From Micromonospora tulbaghiae (GTDB lineage Bacteria > Actinomycetota > Actinomycetes > Mycobacteriales > Micromonosporaceae), in the NCBI RefSeq assembly GCF_900091605.1, contig NZ_FMCQ01000002.1:496001-560000 (forward strand): a DNA stretch of 64,000 nucleotides, read 5' to 3'. Positions 1 through 8,709 of this stretch are shown here, piece after piece. The notes beneath the pieces were generated by a model that saw nothing but the letters and a program-made list of their open reading frames with translations, made no database searches and was not told where the DNA came from. A program made the position numbers and the translations under genes. Positions within the stretch are counted from its first letter, which is position 1, and each line of letters opens with the position of its first letter.

Positions 1-141
1 GCGCTGCGCCGCTGGCTCACCGATCCGGGCCTGCGGGACCGGCTGCGCCGCGCCGCCCGGCAGCGGCGGCACACCCTCACCGGCTGGCCGGTCACAGTGG
101 ACCGGCTGGCGACGGCGCTCAAGGAGGCGACCGAGGCATGA
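1..141 (+). CDS. Glycosyltransferase, C-terminal end (partial)
   Basis: Only the last 46 codons are in the window; the gene begins upstream. The visible tail is Arg- and Leu-rich (LTDPGLRDRLRRAARQRR) and helical, as in the C-terminal region of GT-B glycosyltransferases of the GT1/GT4 type, where a segment after the donor-binding domain reads 'l.dp.lr.rl...ar.r...'. Its stop overlaps the ATG of the next gene (ATGA), so the two are translationally coupled. The operon context (methyltransferase, membrane protein, GTP cyclohydrolase II) suggests it glycosylates a small-molecule or lipid intermediate. The family call rests on a short tail and is inference. Confidence 0.55.
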   Translation, partial: ALRRWLTDPGLRDRLRRAARQRRHTLTGWPVTVDRLATALKEATEA

Positions 142-947
142 CCACCTCACTCCCGCCCGGCTTCGCGGACTGGCTGCGGCTGCGCGAGCCCGCCGACGCG
201 GCGGCCCGCAGCGCCGAGCTGGCCGACGCGGTCCGCGACCGGCTGCCCGCCGACCGGCCGCTCGTCGTGCACGACCTGGGCAGCGGCACCGGCTCGATGG
301 CCCGCTGGCTCGCGCCCCGGCTGCCCGGCCCGCAACGCTGGGTGCTGCACGAACGCGACGCGGACCTGCTGGCGCTGGCCCGGGCCGGACGGCTCACCGC
401 CGCCGACGGCGCCCAGGTCACCGTGACCACGCGTGGCTCCGACGTCACCCGGCTGACCGCCGCCGACCTGGCCGACGCCCACCTGGTCACCGCGTCCGCG
501 CTGCTGGACATGCTCACCGCCGAGGAGGTCGAGCGGATGGTGGCGGCCTGCGCCGGTCACCCGACGCTGTTCGCGCTCACCGTGACCGGACGGGCCGAGT
601 TCACCCCGCCGGACCCGCTCGACGCCGAGCTGACCGCCGCGTTCAACGCCCACCAGCGCCGTACCGTCGACGGACGGATCCTGCTCGGACCCGACGCGGT
701 GGACGTCGCCGTGACCGCGTTCCGCCGCCACGGCGTCGAGACGCGCGTGCGGTCCACCCCCTGGCGGCTCGGCCCGGAGCAGGCGGAACTGGCCGCCGAG
801 TGGCTCACCGGCTGGATCGGCGCGGCGGTCGAGGAACGACCGCATCTGTCCGGGCCCGCCGCGACGTATCAGAAGTGGCGGCTCACCGAGGCCGCCGCCG
901 GCCGGCTCGAGGTGGTGCTGCATCACGCCGACCTGCTCGCCGGCTGA
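138..947 (+). CDS. Class I SAM-dependent methyltransferase
   Basis: 269 aa. The glycine-rich SAM-binding motif I is clear at residues 44-53 (VHDLGSGTGS), followed by an acidic motif II (HERDAD, about residues 71-76) and a DAHLVTASALLDML segment typical of post-I regions. It is a soluble Rossmann-fold enzyme; the acceptor is unknown. The ATG overlaps the upstream glycosyltransferase stop by four bases, and AAGGAGG lies about 10 nt upstream. Homologous operons with a methyltransferase between a glycosyltransferase and an LPG-synthase-like membrane protein, followed by ribA and a RibD-like gene, are a recurring actinobacterial arrangement as I recall it. Fold call firm, substrate unknown. Confidence 0.85.
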   Translation: MTTSLPPGFADWLRLREPADAAARSAELADAVRDRLPADRPLVVHDLGSGTGSMARWLAPRLPGPQRWVLHERDADLLALARAGRLTAADGAQVTVTTRGSDVTRLTAADLADAHLVTASALLDMLTAEEVERMVAACAGHPTLFALTVTGRAEFTPPDPLDAELTAAFNAHQRRTVDGRILLGPDAVDVAVTAFRRHGVETRVRSTPWRLGPEQAELAAEWLTGWIGAAVEERPHLSGPAATYQKWRLTEAAAGRLEVVLHHADLLAG

Positions 948-998
948 ACCGTACCGGCCGTCGGCACGTGACAACCGGTGGGAACAAGGGAGGACCGT

Positions 999-1982
999 TT
1001 GTCACACGTCGCCGTTGCCGGACCCGTACCGGCCGTCACGCTCGCCCCGCGCCCGGCCCGGCCGGGCCGGGCCTGGGTACGCCCGCTGCTCGGGCTCGCG
1101 GTGCTCGCCGCGCTCGTCGCCTCGGTGGGCACCGGCCCGTTCCTGGCGGGGCTGCGGCTGATTGACGCGCCGGCGCTGGCCGCCGCGCTCGGCATCGGCG
1201 TGATCACCACCGTCTGCTGCGCCTGGCGCTGGTCGCTCGTCGCCGGTGGGCTGGGCGTACGCCTGCCGATGCGAGCCGCCGTGGCGCACTGCTACCGGGC
1301 GGTCTTCCTCAACTCCACGCTTCCCGGCGGCGTGCTCGGCGACGTGCACCGGGCGGTACGGCACGGACGCGACGCCGGCGACGTGGCCCGCGGCGTCCGG
1401 GCGGTGGTGTGGGAGCGCACCGCCGGGCAGGTGGTGCAGGTGGTCATCGCGGTGGCGCTGCTGGCCGCGTTCCCGTCGCCGGTGCGCCGGTACCTGCCGG
1501 TGCTGGCCGCCGTGCTGGCCGTGGTCGCGCTGGCGCTGGTGCTGGCCGCCCGCGCGGTGCCCCGCTCCGGGGCGTCCCGCTTCGCCCGGGCGGCCCGGAC
1601 CGCGCTCGCCGACGTCCGCTCCGGAGTGCTGGGCCGCCGGACCTGGGCCGGTGTGGTGATCGCCTCGACAGTGGTGTTCGCCGGCCACCTGGCCACGTTC
1701 GTGGTGGCCGCGCGCACGGCCGGTGCGGACGCGCCGCTGTCGCACCTGCTGCCGTTGACGCTGCTCGCCCTGCTGGCCATGGCGGTGCCGCTGAACGTGG
1801 GCGGATTCGGGCCGCGCGAGGGGGTGGCCGCCTGGGCGTTCGCCTCGGCCGGGCTGACCGCCGCGCAGGGTGTGGCGACCGGCACGGTGTACGGCGCGCT
1901 GGTCCTCGTGGCCAGCCTGCCCGGCGCCGCGGTGCTGCTGGCACGGCGGACGCCCCGGCGCGAGCCCGGCAACTGTCGGTGA
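999..1982 (+). CDS. Lysylphosphatidylglycerol synthase TM-region-like membrane protein (UPF0104)
   Basis: About 327 aa, polytopic, with roughly eight hydrophobic segments. It contains the family signatures FLNSTLPGGVLGDVHRA (about residues 100-116) and PLNVGGFGPREGVAAW near the C-terminus, typical of the flippase/integral-membrane half of MprF and of stand-alone UPF0104 proteins. The TTG start is chosen because AGGGAGGA ends 4 nt upstream at 994; an in-frame GTG at 978 has no ribosome site. It probably flips or handles a glycosylated or lipid-linked product of the operon; this role is inference. The aminoacyl-transferase half of MprF is absent, so it is not a lysyl-PG synthase. Confidence 0.85.
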   Translation: MSHVAVAGPVPAVTLAPRPARPGRAWVRPLLGLAVLAALVASVGTGPFLAGLRLIDAPALAAALGIGVITTVCCAWRWSLVAGGLGVRLPMRAAVAHCYRAVFLNSTLPGGVLGDVHRAVRHGRDAGDVARGVRAVVWERTAGQVVQVVIAVALLAAFPSPVRRYLPVLAAVLAVVALALVLAARAVPRSGASRFARAARTALADVRSGVLGRRTWAGVVIASTVVFAGHLATFVVAARTAGADAPLSHLLPLTLLALLAMAVPLNVGGFGPREGVAAWAFASAGLTAAQGVATGTVYGALVLVASLPGAAVLLARRTPRREPGNCR

Positions 1983-2051
1983 TCCCGCCTACGGTGGGGG
2001 AGCGAGGTGTGCGTCGCCGGGTCCGCCCGGCGACCGGACGACAGGAGAACC

Positions 2052-2681
2052 ATGGACGAAACGCTGCCCACCGCGACGGTCCGGACCCGCGTCACGGTTC
2101 CGCTCCGGTTCCCCGACGGCTACGTGACCACGGCCCGCGTGCACACCTTCCACGGTCTCGTCGACGGTCGCGAGCACCTGGCATTCGGGCTCGGTGAGCA
2201 CGCCGACGCCGACCCGCCGCTGGTCCGCCCGCACAGCGAGTGCCTCACCGGGGACGTGTTCGGCAGCCAGCGCTGCGACTGCGGGCCGCAACTGCGCGAG
2301 GCGGTCGAGCGGATCGCCGAGGCCGGTGGCTACCTGCTCTACCTGCGGCAGGAAGGGCGCGGCATCGGCCTGTACGCCAAGCTCGACGCGTACGCGCTCC
2401 AGGACGGCGGCCTGGACACGTACGAGGCGAATCTGGCGCTCGGGCGCGGCGCGGACGAGCGCGACTACACGGTGGCCGCGCAGATGCTCGCCGCGCTGGG
2501 CGTGGACCGGGTGACCCTGCTCAGCAACAACCCGGACAAGGCGGCCCAGCTCGAACGGCTGGGCGTGACGGTGGCCGACCGGGTGTCCACCGGCGTGCAC
2601 CTGTCGCCTGCCAACGCCGGTTACCTGGCGGCCAAGGTGACCCGCGCCGACCACGCCCTCGACCTGCCGTTCGTGCCGTGA
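2052..2681 (+). CDS. ribA: GTP cyclohydrolase II
   Basis: 209 aa, the size of stand-alone RibA (E. coli 196 aa). It opens GTP to 2,5-diamino-6-ribosylamino-pyrimidinone 5'-phosphate plus formate and pyrophosphate. Zinc ligands Cys64, Cys75 and Cys77 lie in HSECLTGDVFGSQRCDCG; the GTP-binding/catalytic segment is RQEGRGIGLY (99-108); a later LLSNNPDK motif is also canonical. No RibB (DHBP synthase) domain is fused. ATG chosen for the AGGAGA site 4-9 nt upstream; the frame extends upstream to 2007 without one. Its stop overlaps the GTG of the next gene. Being in an operon with glycosyl- and methyltransferase genes rather than ribBCEH suggests a specialised pathway and not housekeeping riboflavin supply. 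Confidence 0.95.
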   Translation: MDETLPTATVRTRVTVPLRFPDGYVTTARVHTFHGLVDGREHLAFGLGEHADADPPLVRPHSECLTGDVFGSQRCDCGPQLREAVERIAEAGGYLLYLRQEGRGIGLYAKLDAYALQDGGLDTYEANLALGRGADERDYTVAAQMLAALGVDRVTLLSNNPDKAAQLERLGVTVADRVSTGVHLSPANAGYLAAKVTRADHALDLPFVP

Positions 2682-3367
2682 CCACCCGTCCGTACGTGCT
2701 GCTCAGCTGCGCGATGTCGATCGACGGCTACATCGACGACGCGACCACCGAGCGGCTGCTGCTGTCGAACGACGACGACCTGGACCGGGTGGACGCGATC
2801 CGGGCCGGGTGTGACGCGATCATGGTGGGCGCGGCCACAGTGCGCCGCGACGACCCCCGCCTGCTGGTGCGCAGCGAGCGCCGCCGCGCCGAGCGGGTGG
2901 CGCGCGGGTTGCCGCCGTCGCCGGTGAAGGTGACTGTCACCGGCAGCGGCGACCTCGACCCGCGGGCCCGGTTCTTCACCGTCGGCGACGGCCTCAAGCT
3001 GGTGTACTGCCCGACCGGCGTGGTGGACAAGGCCCGCGAGCAGGTGGGCGCGGTGTCGACAGTGGTCGACGCGGGCGAGCCGGCCACCCCGGAGGCGGTG
3101 GTGGCCGACCTGGCCGGGCGCGGGGTGACGCGCCTGATGGTGGAGGGCGGCGGCTCGATGCACCGCCAGTTCCTCACCGCCGGCCTGGCCGACGAGTTGC
3201 ACCTGGTGGTCGCGCCGTTCTTCGTGGGGGACGGGCGGGCGCCGCGCTTCGTCGGGGACGGTCGCTTCCCGTGGCACCCGGGCCGTCGGGCCCGGGTGGT
3301 TGAGGTGCGCCAGATCGGCGACGTGGTCCTCACCCGCTACGCGCTGTCCGACCGCTGTCCGGCCTGA
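2678..3367 (+). CDS. RibD C-terminal/dihydrofolate-reductase-like reductase
   Basis: 229 aa. Family signatures: LSCAMSIDGYIDD at the N-terminus, DAIMVGAATVRRDDPRLLVR (about 47-66), and MVEGGGSMHRQFL with a following DELHLVVAPFFVGDG. These match the NADPH-dependent 5-amino-6-ribosylamino-uracil-phosphate reductase domain of RibD/MM_RibD proteins. There is no deaminase (HAE...PCxxC) domain. GTG start overlaps the ribA stop (GTGA), so both are co-translated; RibA's product is the expected upstream metabolite of such a reductase. Last gene of the operon. Whether it makes riboflavin precursor or a side metabolite cannot be told from sequence. Confidence 0.88.
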   Translation: MTTRPYVLLSCAMSIDGYIDDATTERLLLSNDDDLDRVDAIRAGCDAIMVGAATVRRDDPRLLVRSERRRAERVARGLPPSPVKVTVTGSGDLDPRARFFTVGDGLKLVYCPTGVVDKAREQVGAVSTVVDAGEPATPEAVVADLAGRGVTRLMVEGGGSMHRQFLTAGLADELHLVVAPFFVGDGRAPRFVGDGRFPWHPGRRARVVEVRQIGDVVLTRYALSDRCPA

Positions 3368-3411
3368 CCGCCGTATCGATCCGGTCCGCCCTTGTGCAAG
3401 CTCACGGTCGT

Positions 3412-3444
3412 GATTAGTTTGTTGACCATCCATACGAACTAATC
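3412..3444. promoter_or_regulatory. xylO-like palindromic operator
   Basis: GATTAGTT (3412-3419) and AACTAATC (3437-3444) are perfect 8-bp inverted arms around a 17-nt spacer. The left half TTAGTTTGTT equals, as I recall it, the half-site of Bacillus xyl operators bound by ROK-family XylR, though the spacing here is longer. It lies 30 bp before the sugar-importer start, with a -35-like TTGACC inside (3423-3428). Likely binding site for a sugar-responsive repressor encoded elsewhere. Confidence 0.5.
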
Positions 3445-3474
3445 CACTGCGCTTCCCTTCCCGAAGGGGGACCG

Positions 3475-5154
3475 ATGACCGCGCACCACCCCGACCCGGG
3501 CTCATCCCGCCGCCGCTTCCTCGGCCTGGTCGGCCTCGGCGTGGCCGCCACCGCCACCGGCCCGCTGCTCGCCGGCTGTTCGGAGAAGCCGGCCGGCTCC
3601 GGCGCCGCCCAGAACCTCGACGCCGTCTCCGGCCTGCTGCCCACCCGCAAGGACCTGCCCGGCGGCATCACACCTGACATCACGGGTACGCGCCCGGTGC
3701 CCGACGGCTACACCCGCTACCCGGCGAATCTGATCGACGCCGTCACCGACAAGCCCGGCACCAGCGGCAAGCAGGTCACCGCGATGACCCCCGCCTGGGG
3801 TCCGGCGCCGCCCGGCGTGGCACAGAGCGCCTACCTCCAGGCCGTGAACGCCGAGCTGGGCACGCCCGTCAACTTCACCATCCAGGACGGCAACACGTAC
3901 GCCGACAAGCTCAACGCGATGCTCGGCGCGCGCGACGTGCCGGACCTGCTGTGCGTACCGGGGTGGGAGGTGGAGAAGATCCCGCGCTTCGCCGACGCCA
4001 TCAAGGTGCTCTTCGAGGACCTGACCGACCACCTCAGCGGCGACGCCGCCGCCGCGTACCCGATGCTGGCGAGCTTCCCCACCGGGGCCTGGCGGCGGGC
4101 GGTCTGGAACGAGCGGCTCATGTCGGTGCCCAACCCCACCGACGGGCCGTTCCCGTGGGCGCTGTTCACCCGCAAGGACGTGCTCGACGCGCGTGGCCTG
4201 GCCGTGCCGGCGAACCTGGACGACCTGCTCGCCGCGGCCAAGCAGGTGACCGACCCGGCGCGCAAGGTGTGGGCGTTCAACGACGTCTTCGCCATGATCC
4301 AGATGTTCCACCGGGTGCCGGGCCACAAGGGCGGATGGCGGGTCAAGTCCGACGGCACCCCCGAGTTCAAGTACGAGACCCCGGAGTTCCGCCGCGCGCT
4401 GGAGGTGATGGCGAAGATCTACGCGGACGGCCTGGTCCACCCGGACATCGTGGCCAGCAAGGGCGCGGACGCCAAGCAGCTCTTCGCCAAGAACGGTGCG
4501 ATCGTGTTCCTCCAGGACGGCGTCGGCTTCTGGCAGGGCGCCCAGGCCGAGCACCAGAAGACCAACCCCCGGCTCAACATCCAGCCGGTGCCGATCTTCT
4601 CCGCCACCGGCGGCGACCCGCTGGTCTGGGGCGACGACGAGCCGATCTCCTACACGTTCGTCAAGAAGGGCCTCGGCAAGGACAGGGTCCAGGAGCTGCT
4701 GCGGATCATCAACTGGTGCTCCGCGCCGCTGGGCAGCCAGGAGGCGCAGCTGCGGGACTTCGGCGTCGCCGGCAAGCATCACACCCCGTCGCCGAACGGG
4801 CCGGTGAAGACGGACCTGGCGTTCAAGGAGATCGCCAACCAGTACTTCTTCATCAGCGGCCGCAACCCCACCATCGGGCCGTTCCCGGACACCCCGCGCT
4901 TCGTGCCGGACGTGCTCGCGTACTCCAACGAGATGGTCAAGCACATGGAGCCCAACCCCTGGGCGGGGGTGAAGCTGGAGATGCCCGCCGCCTACAAGGC
5001 CAACCAGGTGCCCACCGAGGACAAGTTCACCGACGTGCTGCGCGGCCGCCGTCCGCTCGCCGACGTGGACGCCATCGTCAAGGAGTGGAAGGCGAACGGC
5101 GGCGAGGAGGCCCGCAAGCTGCTCGCCGACTCGCTGTCCAAGGAGGGCCGGTGA
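3475..5154 (+). CDS. Sugar ABC transporter substrate-binding lipoprotein (LplA/YtcQ type)
   Basis: 559 aa. A twin-arginine signal (SSRRRFLGLVGLG, about 10-22) leads to lipobox LLAGC with Cys35 as lipidation site, so it is exported by Tat and anchored outside the membrane. The mature protein has the long bilobed form of family-1 (CUT1) solute-binding proteins near 550 aa, similar to LplA/YtcQ, which serve oligosaccharides. It is followed without a gap by two permeases; no ATPase gene is present, so a shared MsiK-like ATPase elsewhere is likely, as in other actinomycetes. No glycoside hydrolase is adjacent, so the substrate is unknown. A purine-rich ribosome site (GAAGGGGGA) precedes the ATG. 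Confidence 0.88.
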   Translation: MTAHHPDPGSSRRRFLGLVGLGVAATATGPLLAGCSEKPAGSGAAQNLDAVSGLLPTRKDLPGGITPDITGTRPVPDGYTRYPANLIDAVTDKPGTSGKQVTAMTPAWGPAPPGVAQSAYLQAVNAELGTPVNFTIQDGNTYADKLNAMLGARDVPDLLCVPGWEVEKIPRFADAIKVLFEDLTDHLSGDAAAAYPMLASFPTGAWRRAVWNERLMSVPNPTDGPFPWALFTRKDVLDARGLAVPANLDDLLAAAKQVTDPARKVWAFNDVFAMIQMFHRVPGHKGGWRVKSDGTPEFKYETPEFRRALEVMAKIYADGLVHPDIVASKGADAKQLFAKNGAIVFLQDGVGFWQGAQAEHQKTNPRLNIQPVPIFSATGGDPLVWGDDEPISYTFVKKGLGKDRVQELLRIINWCSAPLGSQEAQLRDFGVAGKHHTPSPNGPVKTDLAFKEIANQYFFISGRNPTIGPFPDTPRFVPDVLAYSNEMVKHMEPNPWAGVKLEMPAAYKANQVPTEDKFTDVLRGRRPLADVDAIVKEWKANGGEEARKLLADSLSKEGR

Positions 5155-6176
5155 ACGAGCCGGCCGTCCTGGCCGGGCCCGAACGGGCCCGGCCGGACGC
5201 GCCGGCCCCACCGGGCCGCCCGCCCCGCCGTCGCCCGTCCCGCCGCCGGGTGCCGCTGCGCACCCGGCTGCGCCGGGACTGGCAACTGCTCGCCATGGTG
5301 GCGCCCGGCTTCCTCGTGCTGCTGATCTTCAGCTACCTGCCGATCGCCGGCAACGTGATCGCGTTCCAGGACTACAACCCCTACCTGGGCGACAACCCGT
5401 GGCAGGCGTTCCTGCACAGCGACTGGATCGGATTCGGGCAGTTCCAGCTGCTGTTCGAAGACCCGGCGTTCTGGGACGCGTTCCGCAACACGCTGGCGAT
5501 CACCGCGTTCCAGCTCGTCTTCTTCTTCCCGCTGCCGATCCTGCTGGCGATCACGCTGCACAACCTGCTGTCCAGCCGGCTGCGCGGGCTGATCCAGACC
5601 ATCGTGTACCTGCCGCACTTCTTCAGCTGGGTGCTGGTGGTCACGTTCTTCGTGGCGATGCTCGGCGGGGCTGGGCTGCTCGCCCAGAGCATGCGCGAGG
5701 CCGGGCTGCAGCCGTGGAACGTGATGACCAATCCGGACACGTTCATCGTGCTGGTCACCGTCGAGGCGGTGTGGAAGGACGTCGGCTGGGGCACCATCGT
5801 CTTCCTGGCCGCGCTGTCCACCATCGACCAGAACCTCTACGAGGCCGCCGCCGCCGACGGCGCCGGCCGGTGGCGGCGGCTGTGGCACATCACGCTGCCC
5901 GGCCTGCGCCCGGTGATCGTGCTGCTGCTCATCCTGCGGCTGGGCGACGCGCTCTCGGTCGGGTTCGAGCAGTTCCTGCTGCAACGCGACGCCGTCGGCC
6001 GGCAGGCCGCCGAGGTGCTCGACACCTTCGTCTACCACTTCTCCATCGCCACCGGGAACTACGGCTACGGCGCTGCGGCCGGACTGTTCAAGGCCGTCAT
6101 CGGGCTGGTGCTGATCCTGGCCGCGAACCGCGTGGCGCACATGCTCGGCGAACGAGGGATCTACTCGAAGTCATGA
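5151..6176 (+). CDS. Sugar ABC transporter permease 1 (LplB type)
   Basis: 341 aa. A basic, proline-rich cytoplasmic N-terminus (about 45 residues, many Arg) is followed by six predicted membrane segments. The EAA loop, [20 protein letters not shown] at about residue 230, is the ATPase-docking motif. The C-terminus ERGIYSK is typical of LplB/YteP permeases. GTG start overlaps the binding-protein stop (GTGA). Acts as a heterodimer with the next permease in the importer. Confidence 0.92.
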   Translation: MNEPAVLAGPERARPDAPAPPGRPPRRRPSRRRVPLRTRLRRDWQLLAMVAPGFLVLLIFSYLPIAGNVIAFQDYNPYLGDNPWQAFLHSDWIGFGQFQLLFEDPAFWDAFRNTLAITAFQLVFFFPLPILLAITLHNLLSSRLRGLIQTIVYLPHFFSWVLVVTFFVAMLGGAGLLAQSMREAGLQPWNVMTNPDTFIVLVTVEAVWKDVGWGTIVFLAALSTIDQNLYEAAAADGAGRWRRLWHITLPGLRPVIVLLLILRLGDALSVGFEQFLLQRDAVGRQAAEVLDTFVYHFSIATGNYGYGAAAGLFKAVIGLVLILAANRVAHMLGERGIYSKS

Positions 6177-7093
6177 CCACTCTCATCCGCCGGCCCTCCG
6201 GCGACCGATCCCGCCGGCCGGTGTGGCAGGAACCGCCCACACCGGTCGGTCAGGGGCTCAAGGCCGTCGTGCTCACCGTGCTGGTGGCGGGCGTGCTGTT
6301 CCCGCTCTGGGTGATCCTGGTGACCAGCCTCTCCTCCCGGGAGACCATCGCGCGGGCCGGCGGCCTGGTGGTCGTGCCCCGCGGCGTCGACACATCCGCG
6401 TACGAGACGATCTTCGCCGGTGGCGCGGTCACCCGGGCGCTGTGGATCAGTACGCTCGTCACAGTCTTCGGCACCGCCATCGCGCTGACGGTCACCGTGC
6501 TCGCCGCGTACGGGCTGTCCCGCCCCGGCTCGCTGGGACACCGCTGGCTGCTCGCGTACTTCCTGATCCCGTTCCTGGTCTACCCGCCGCTGGTGCCGCG
6601 CTACCTGGTGGTCACCGGGCTGGGCCTGAAGGACACCATCTGGGCGCTCGTCCTGCCGCCGGCGATCAGCGTGTTCAACCTGGTCGTGGTGCGCGGGTTC
6701 TTCCAGGGCATCCCGTCGGAACTGCTGGACAGCGCCCGCATCGACGGCGCGAGCGACTTCCGGACGCTCGCGCGCATCGTGCTGCCGTTGTCCCGCGCGG
6801 TGATCGCGGTGGTCGGCCTGTTCTACGCGGTCAGCTACTGGAACGTCTGGTTCGACGCGCTGCTGTTCATCGACCGCAACGACATGTACCCGATCCAGCG
6901 GGTGCTCCAGAGCTACCTGCTGGCCGGGCAGGCCCCGCACACCTCCGGCGCCAGCAGCGGGGTGACCATGCCGCCGACCGAGGCGGTCAAGATGGCGGTG
7001 GTGGTGCTGACCGTCGCGCCGATCGTCGCGGTCTACCCGTTCATCCAGCGGCACTTCGTCAAGGGCGTGCTGATCGGCGCGGTGAAGGGCTGA
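6173..7093 (+). CDS. Sugar ABC transporter permease 2 (LplC/YtcP type)
   Basis: 306 aa with six predicted membrane segments. The EAA-type loop reads [20 protein letters not shown] at about residue 186, and the end [11 protein letters not shown] is the conserved C-terminus of YtcP-like permeases. Its ATG overlaps the upstream permease stop (ATGA). Three genes in tight overlap define one transcript starting near 3440. The stop codon lies inside a small hairpin (7091-7105, TGAGGC-GGC-GCCTCA). Confidence 0.92.
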   Translation: MTTLIRRPSGDRSRRPVWQEPPTPVGQGLKAVVLTVLVAGVLFPLWVILVTSLSSRETIARAGGLVVVPRGVDTSAYETIFAGGAVTRALWISTLVTVFGTAIALTVTVLAAYGLSRPGSLGHRWLLAYFLIPFLVYPPLVPRYLVVTGLGLKDTIWALVLPPAISVFNLVVVRGFFQGIPSELLDSARIDGASDFRTLARIVLPLSRAVIAVVGLFYAVSYWNVWFDALLFIDRNDMYPIQRVLQSYLLAGQAPHTSGASSGVTMPPTEAVKMAVVVLTVAPIVAVYPFIQRHFVKGVLIGAVKG

Positions 7094-7114
7094 GGCGGCG
7101 CCTCACCGCGCGTC

Positions 7115-7168
7115 GGGCGCGTCAAAGCACCTGGGCGCGTCAAAGCACCTGGGCGCGTCAGAGCACCT
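7115..7168. repeat. Three tandem copies of an 18-bp unit at a gene end
   Basis: GGGCGCGTCAAAGCACCT occurs at 7115-7132 and 7133-7150, and with one change (CAGAG) at 7151-7168. The third copy contains the stop codon and last three codons (Gln-Val-Leu-stop) of the minus-strand ATPase gene, so the 3' end of that gene has been duplicated twice in tandem downstream. Replication slippage is the simplest origin. Confidence 0.85.
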
Positions 7169-7898
7169 GGGACAGGAAGCGCCGCAAACGGGGGTGCTCC
7201 GGCGCCTCGAACACCGCCTCCGGCGGCCCGGCCTCCAGCACCACGCCCGCGTCCATGAACGCCACCGTGTCGGCGACGCTGCGCGCGAACCCCATCTCGT
7301 GGGTGACCACGACCATCGTCATCCCGGCGGCGGCCAGGTCCGCCATCACCGCGAGCACGCCCTTGACCAGCTCCGGGTCCAGCGCGCTCGTCGCCTCGTC
7401 GAACAGCATCACCTGCGGGCGCAGCGCGAGCGCCCGCGCGATGGCGACGCGTTGCTGCTGGCCGCCGGAGAGCTGCGCCGGCCGCGCGTCGGCCTTGCCG
7501 GCCAGACCGACCAGGTCGAGCTGGGCGCGGGCGAGCGCCACCGCCTCGTCCTCGCCGAGCTTCTTGAGCTTGCGCAGCGCCAGCGTGATGTTGCGCAGCA
7601 CGCTCAGGTGCGGGAACAGGTTGAACTGCTGGAACACCATGCCGATGCGCTGGCGCAGCGCGTCCGGGTCGTCGCGCAGCACGCTGCGCCCGTCCAGCAG
7701 CACGTCGCCGCGGTCCGGCTCGATCAACCGGTTGATGGTGCGCAGCAGCGTCGACTTTCCGGAGCCGGACGGGCCGATCACGCAGGCCGCCCGGCCCCGG
7801 GCCACGTCGAGGTCCGCGCCGCGCAGCACCCGGTGCGCGCCGAAGGCCAGGTGCACGTCGCGGACGGCCAGGCTGACCGAGGTCGTGGTGGTGGTCAT
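7158..7898 (-). CDS. Polar amino-acid ABC transporter ATP-binding protein
   Basis: 246 aa. Walker [10 protein letters not shown] (42-50), Q-loop in [15 protein letters not shown], signature LSGGQQQR, Walker [13 protein letters not shown] and switch VTHEMGFA are all intact. The [10 protein letters not shown] segment is characteristic of the GlnQ/HisP polar amino-acid family. ATG at 7898 chosen: it follows a GAGGGAACC site and overlaps the permease stop (ATGA). Third gene of the SAM-riboswitch-controlled operon, so the substrate is probably a sulfur amino acid; this is inference from the leader. Confidence 0.95.
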   Translation of the reverse strand: MTTTTTSVSLAVRDVHLAFGAHRVLRGADLDVARGRAACVIGPSGSGKSTLLRTINRLIEPDRGDVLLDGRSVLRDDPDALRQRIGMVFQQFNLFPHLSVLRNITLALRKLKKLGEDEAVALARAQLDLVGLAGKADARPAQLSGGQQQRVAIARALALRPQVMLFDEATSALDPELVKGVLAVMADLAAAGMTMVVVTHEMGFARSVADTVAFMDAGVVLEAGPPEAVFEAPEHPRLRRFLSQVL

Positions 7899-8671
7899 CG
7901 CGGTTCCCTCCCGGACGGGGTGACGTCGACCGGCTCGGCGTCGGGCTCGGGCTCGGGCGGCGCGGCCGGCCGGCCCTGCCGCAGGCGCCGGTCCAGCCAG
8001 TTGACCGCGTGGGTCAGCGGCACGGTCAGCAACAGGTAGAACAACCCGGCCAGCAGCAGCGCCGACTGGTTGCCGGTGTTGGCCGCGTAGTCCTGCCCGA
8101 TCCGGAACAGCTCCCGCTGGCTGGCCAGCAGGCCGAGGAAGTAGACCAGGCTGGAGTCCTTGATCAGCGCGATGAGCTGGTTGACCCACGCGGGCAGCAC
8201 CCGGCGTACGCCCTGCGGGATGATCACCAGGCGCATGGCCTCGCCCCAGGAGAAGCCGAGCGCCCGTGCGCCCTCCAACTGGGCGGCCTCCACGCTCAGG
8301 ATGCCGGCCCGGAAGATCTCACCCAGGTAGGCGGCGGCGATCAGCGACAGCGCCAGCACGCCCAGCGGATACGGGTTCGGGCCCCACACCTGCATGCCGA
8401 GCGGCGCCAGGCCGACGCCGATGAGCAGGATGGTCGCCGCGGCCGGCAGGCCGCGGAACACGTCGGTGTAGACCCGCGCCGGCCACCGCAACCATCGGGT
8501 ACGCGAGATGCCGGCGACGGCCAGCAGCATGCCCAGCACCGAGCCGAGCAGGGCGGCGGAGACCGCCAGGGTGAGCGTGTTGGGCAGCCCGACGGTGAGC
8601 ATCTCGGGCAGCGCCTCGCGCATCGAGTCCCAGTCGAAGAACGTCTCCCACAGCGTGCTCAGTGGATCCAT
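7895..8671 (-). CDS. Polar amino-acid ABC transporter permease
   Basis: 258 aa, about five membrane segments. The family motif [20 protein letters not shown] near residue 28 and the EAA loop [19 protein letters not shown] (about 135-155) place it in the HisMQ/GlnP family. The C-terminal 25 residues are a Pro/Glu-rich cytoplasmic tail. It overlaps the ATPase gene by four bases and follows the binding-protein gene by 38 nt. Only one permease gene is present, so it probably works as a homodimer. Confidence 0.93.
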   Translation of the reverse strand: MDPLSTLWETFFDWDSMREALPEMLTVGLPNTLTLAVSAALLGSVLGMLLAVAGISRTRWLRWPARVYTDVFRGLPAAATILLIGVGLAPLGMQVWGPNPYPLGVLALSLIAAAYLGEIFRAGILSVEAAQLEGARALGFSWGEAMRLVIIPQGVRRVLPAWVNQLIALIKDSSLVYFLGLLASQRELFRIGQDYAANTGNQSALLLAGLFYLLLTVPLTHAVNWLDRRLRQGRPAAPPEPEPDAEPVDVTPSGREPR

Positions 8672-8709
8672 GTCCGCTCCGTCCGCCCCGCTCGTGCTCG
8701 GTTACCGGT

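Noticed and set aside
3502..5211. Minus-strand frame of 569 codons
   Set aside because: Antisense to the sugar-binding lipoprotein; no motif or ribosome site.
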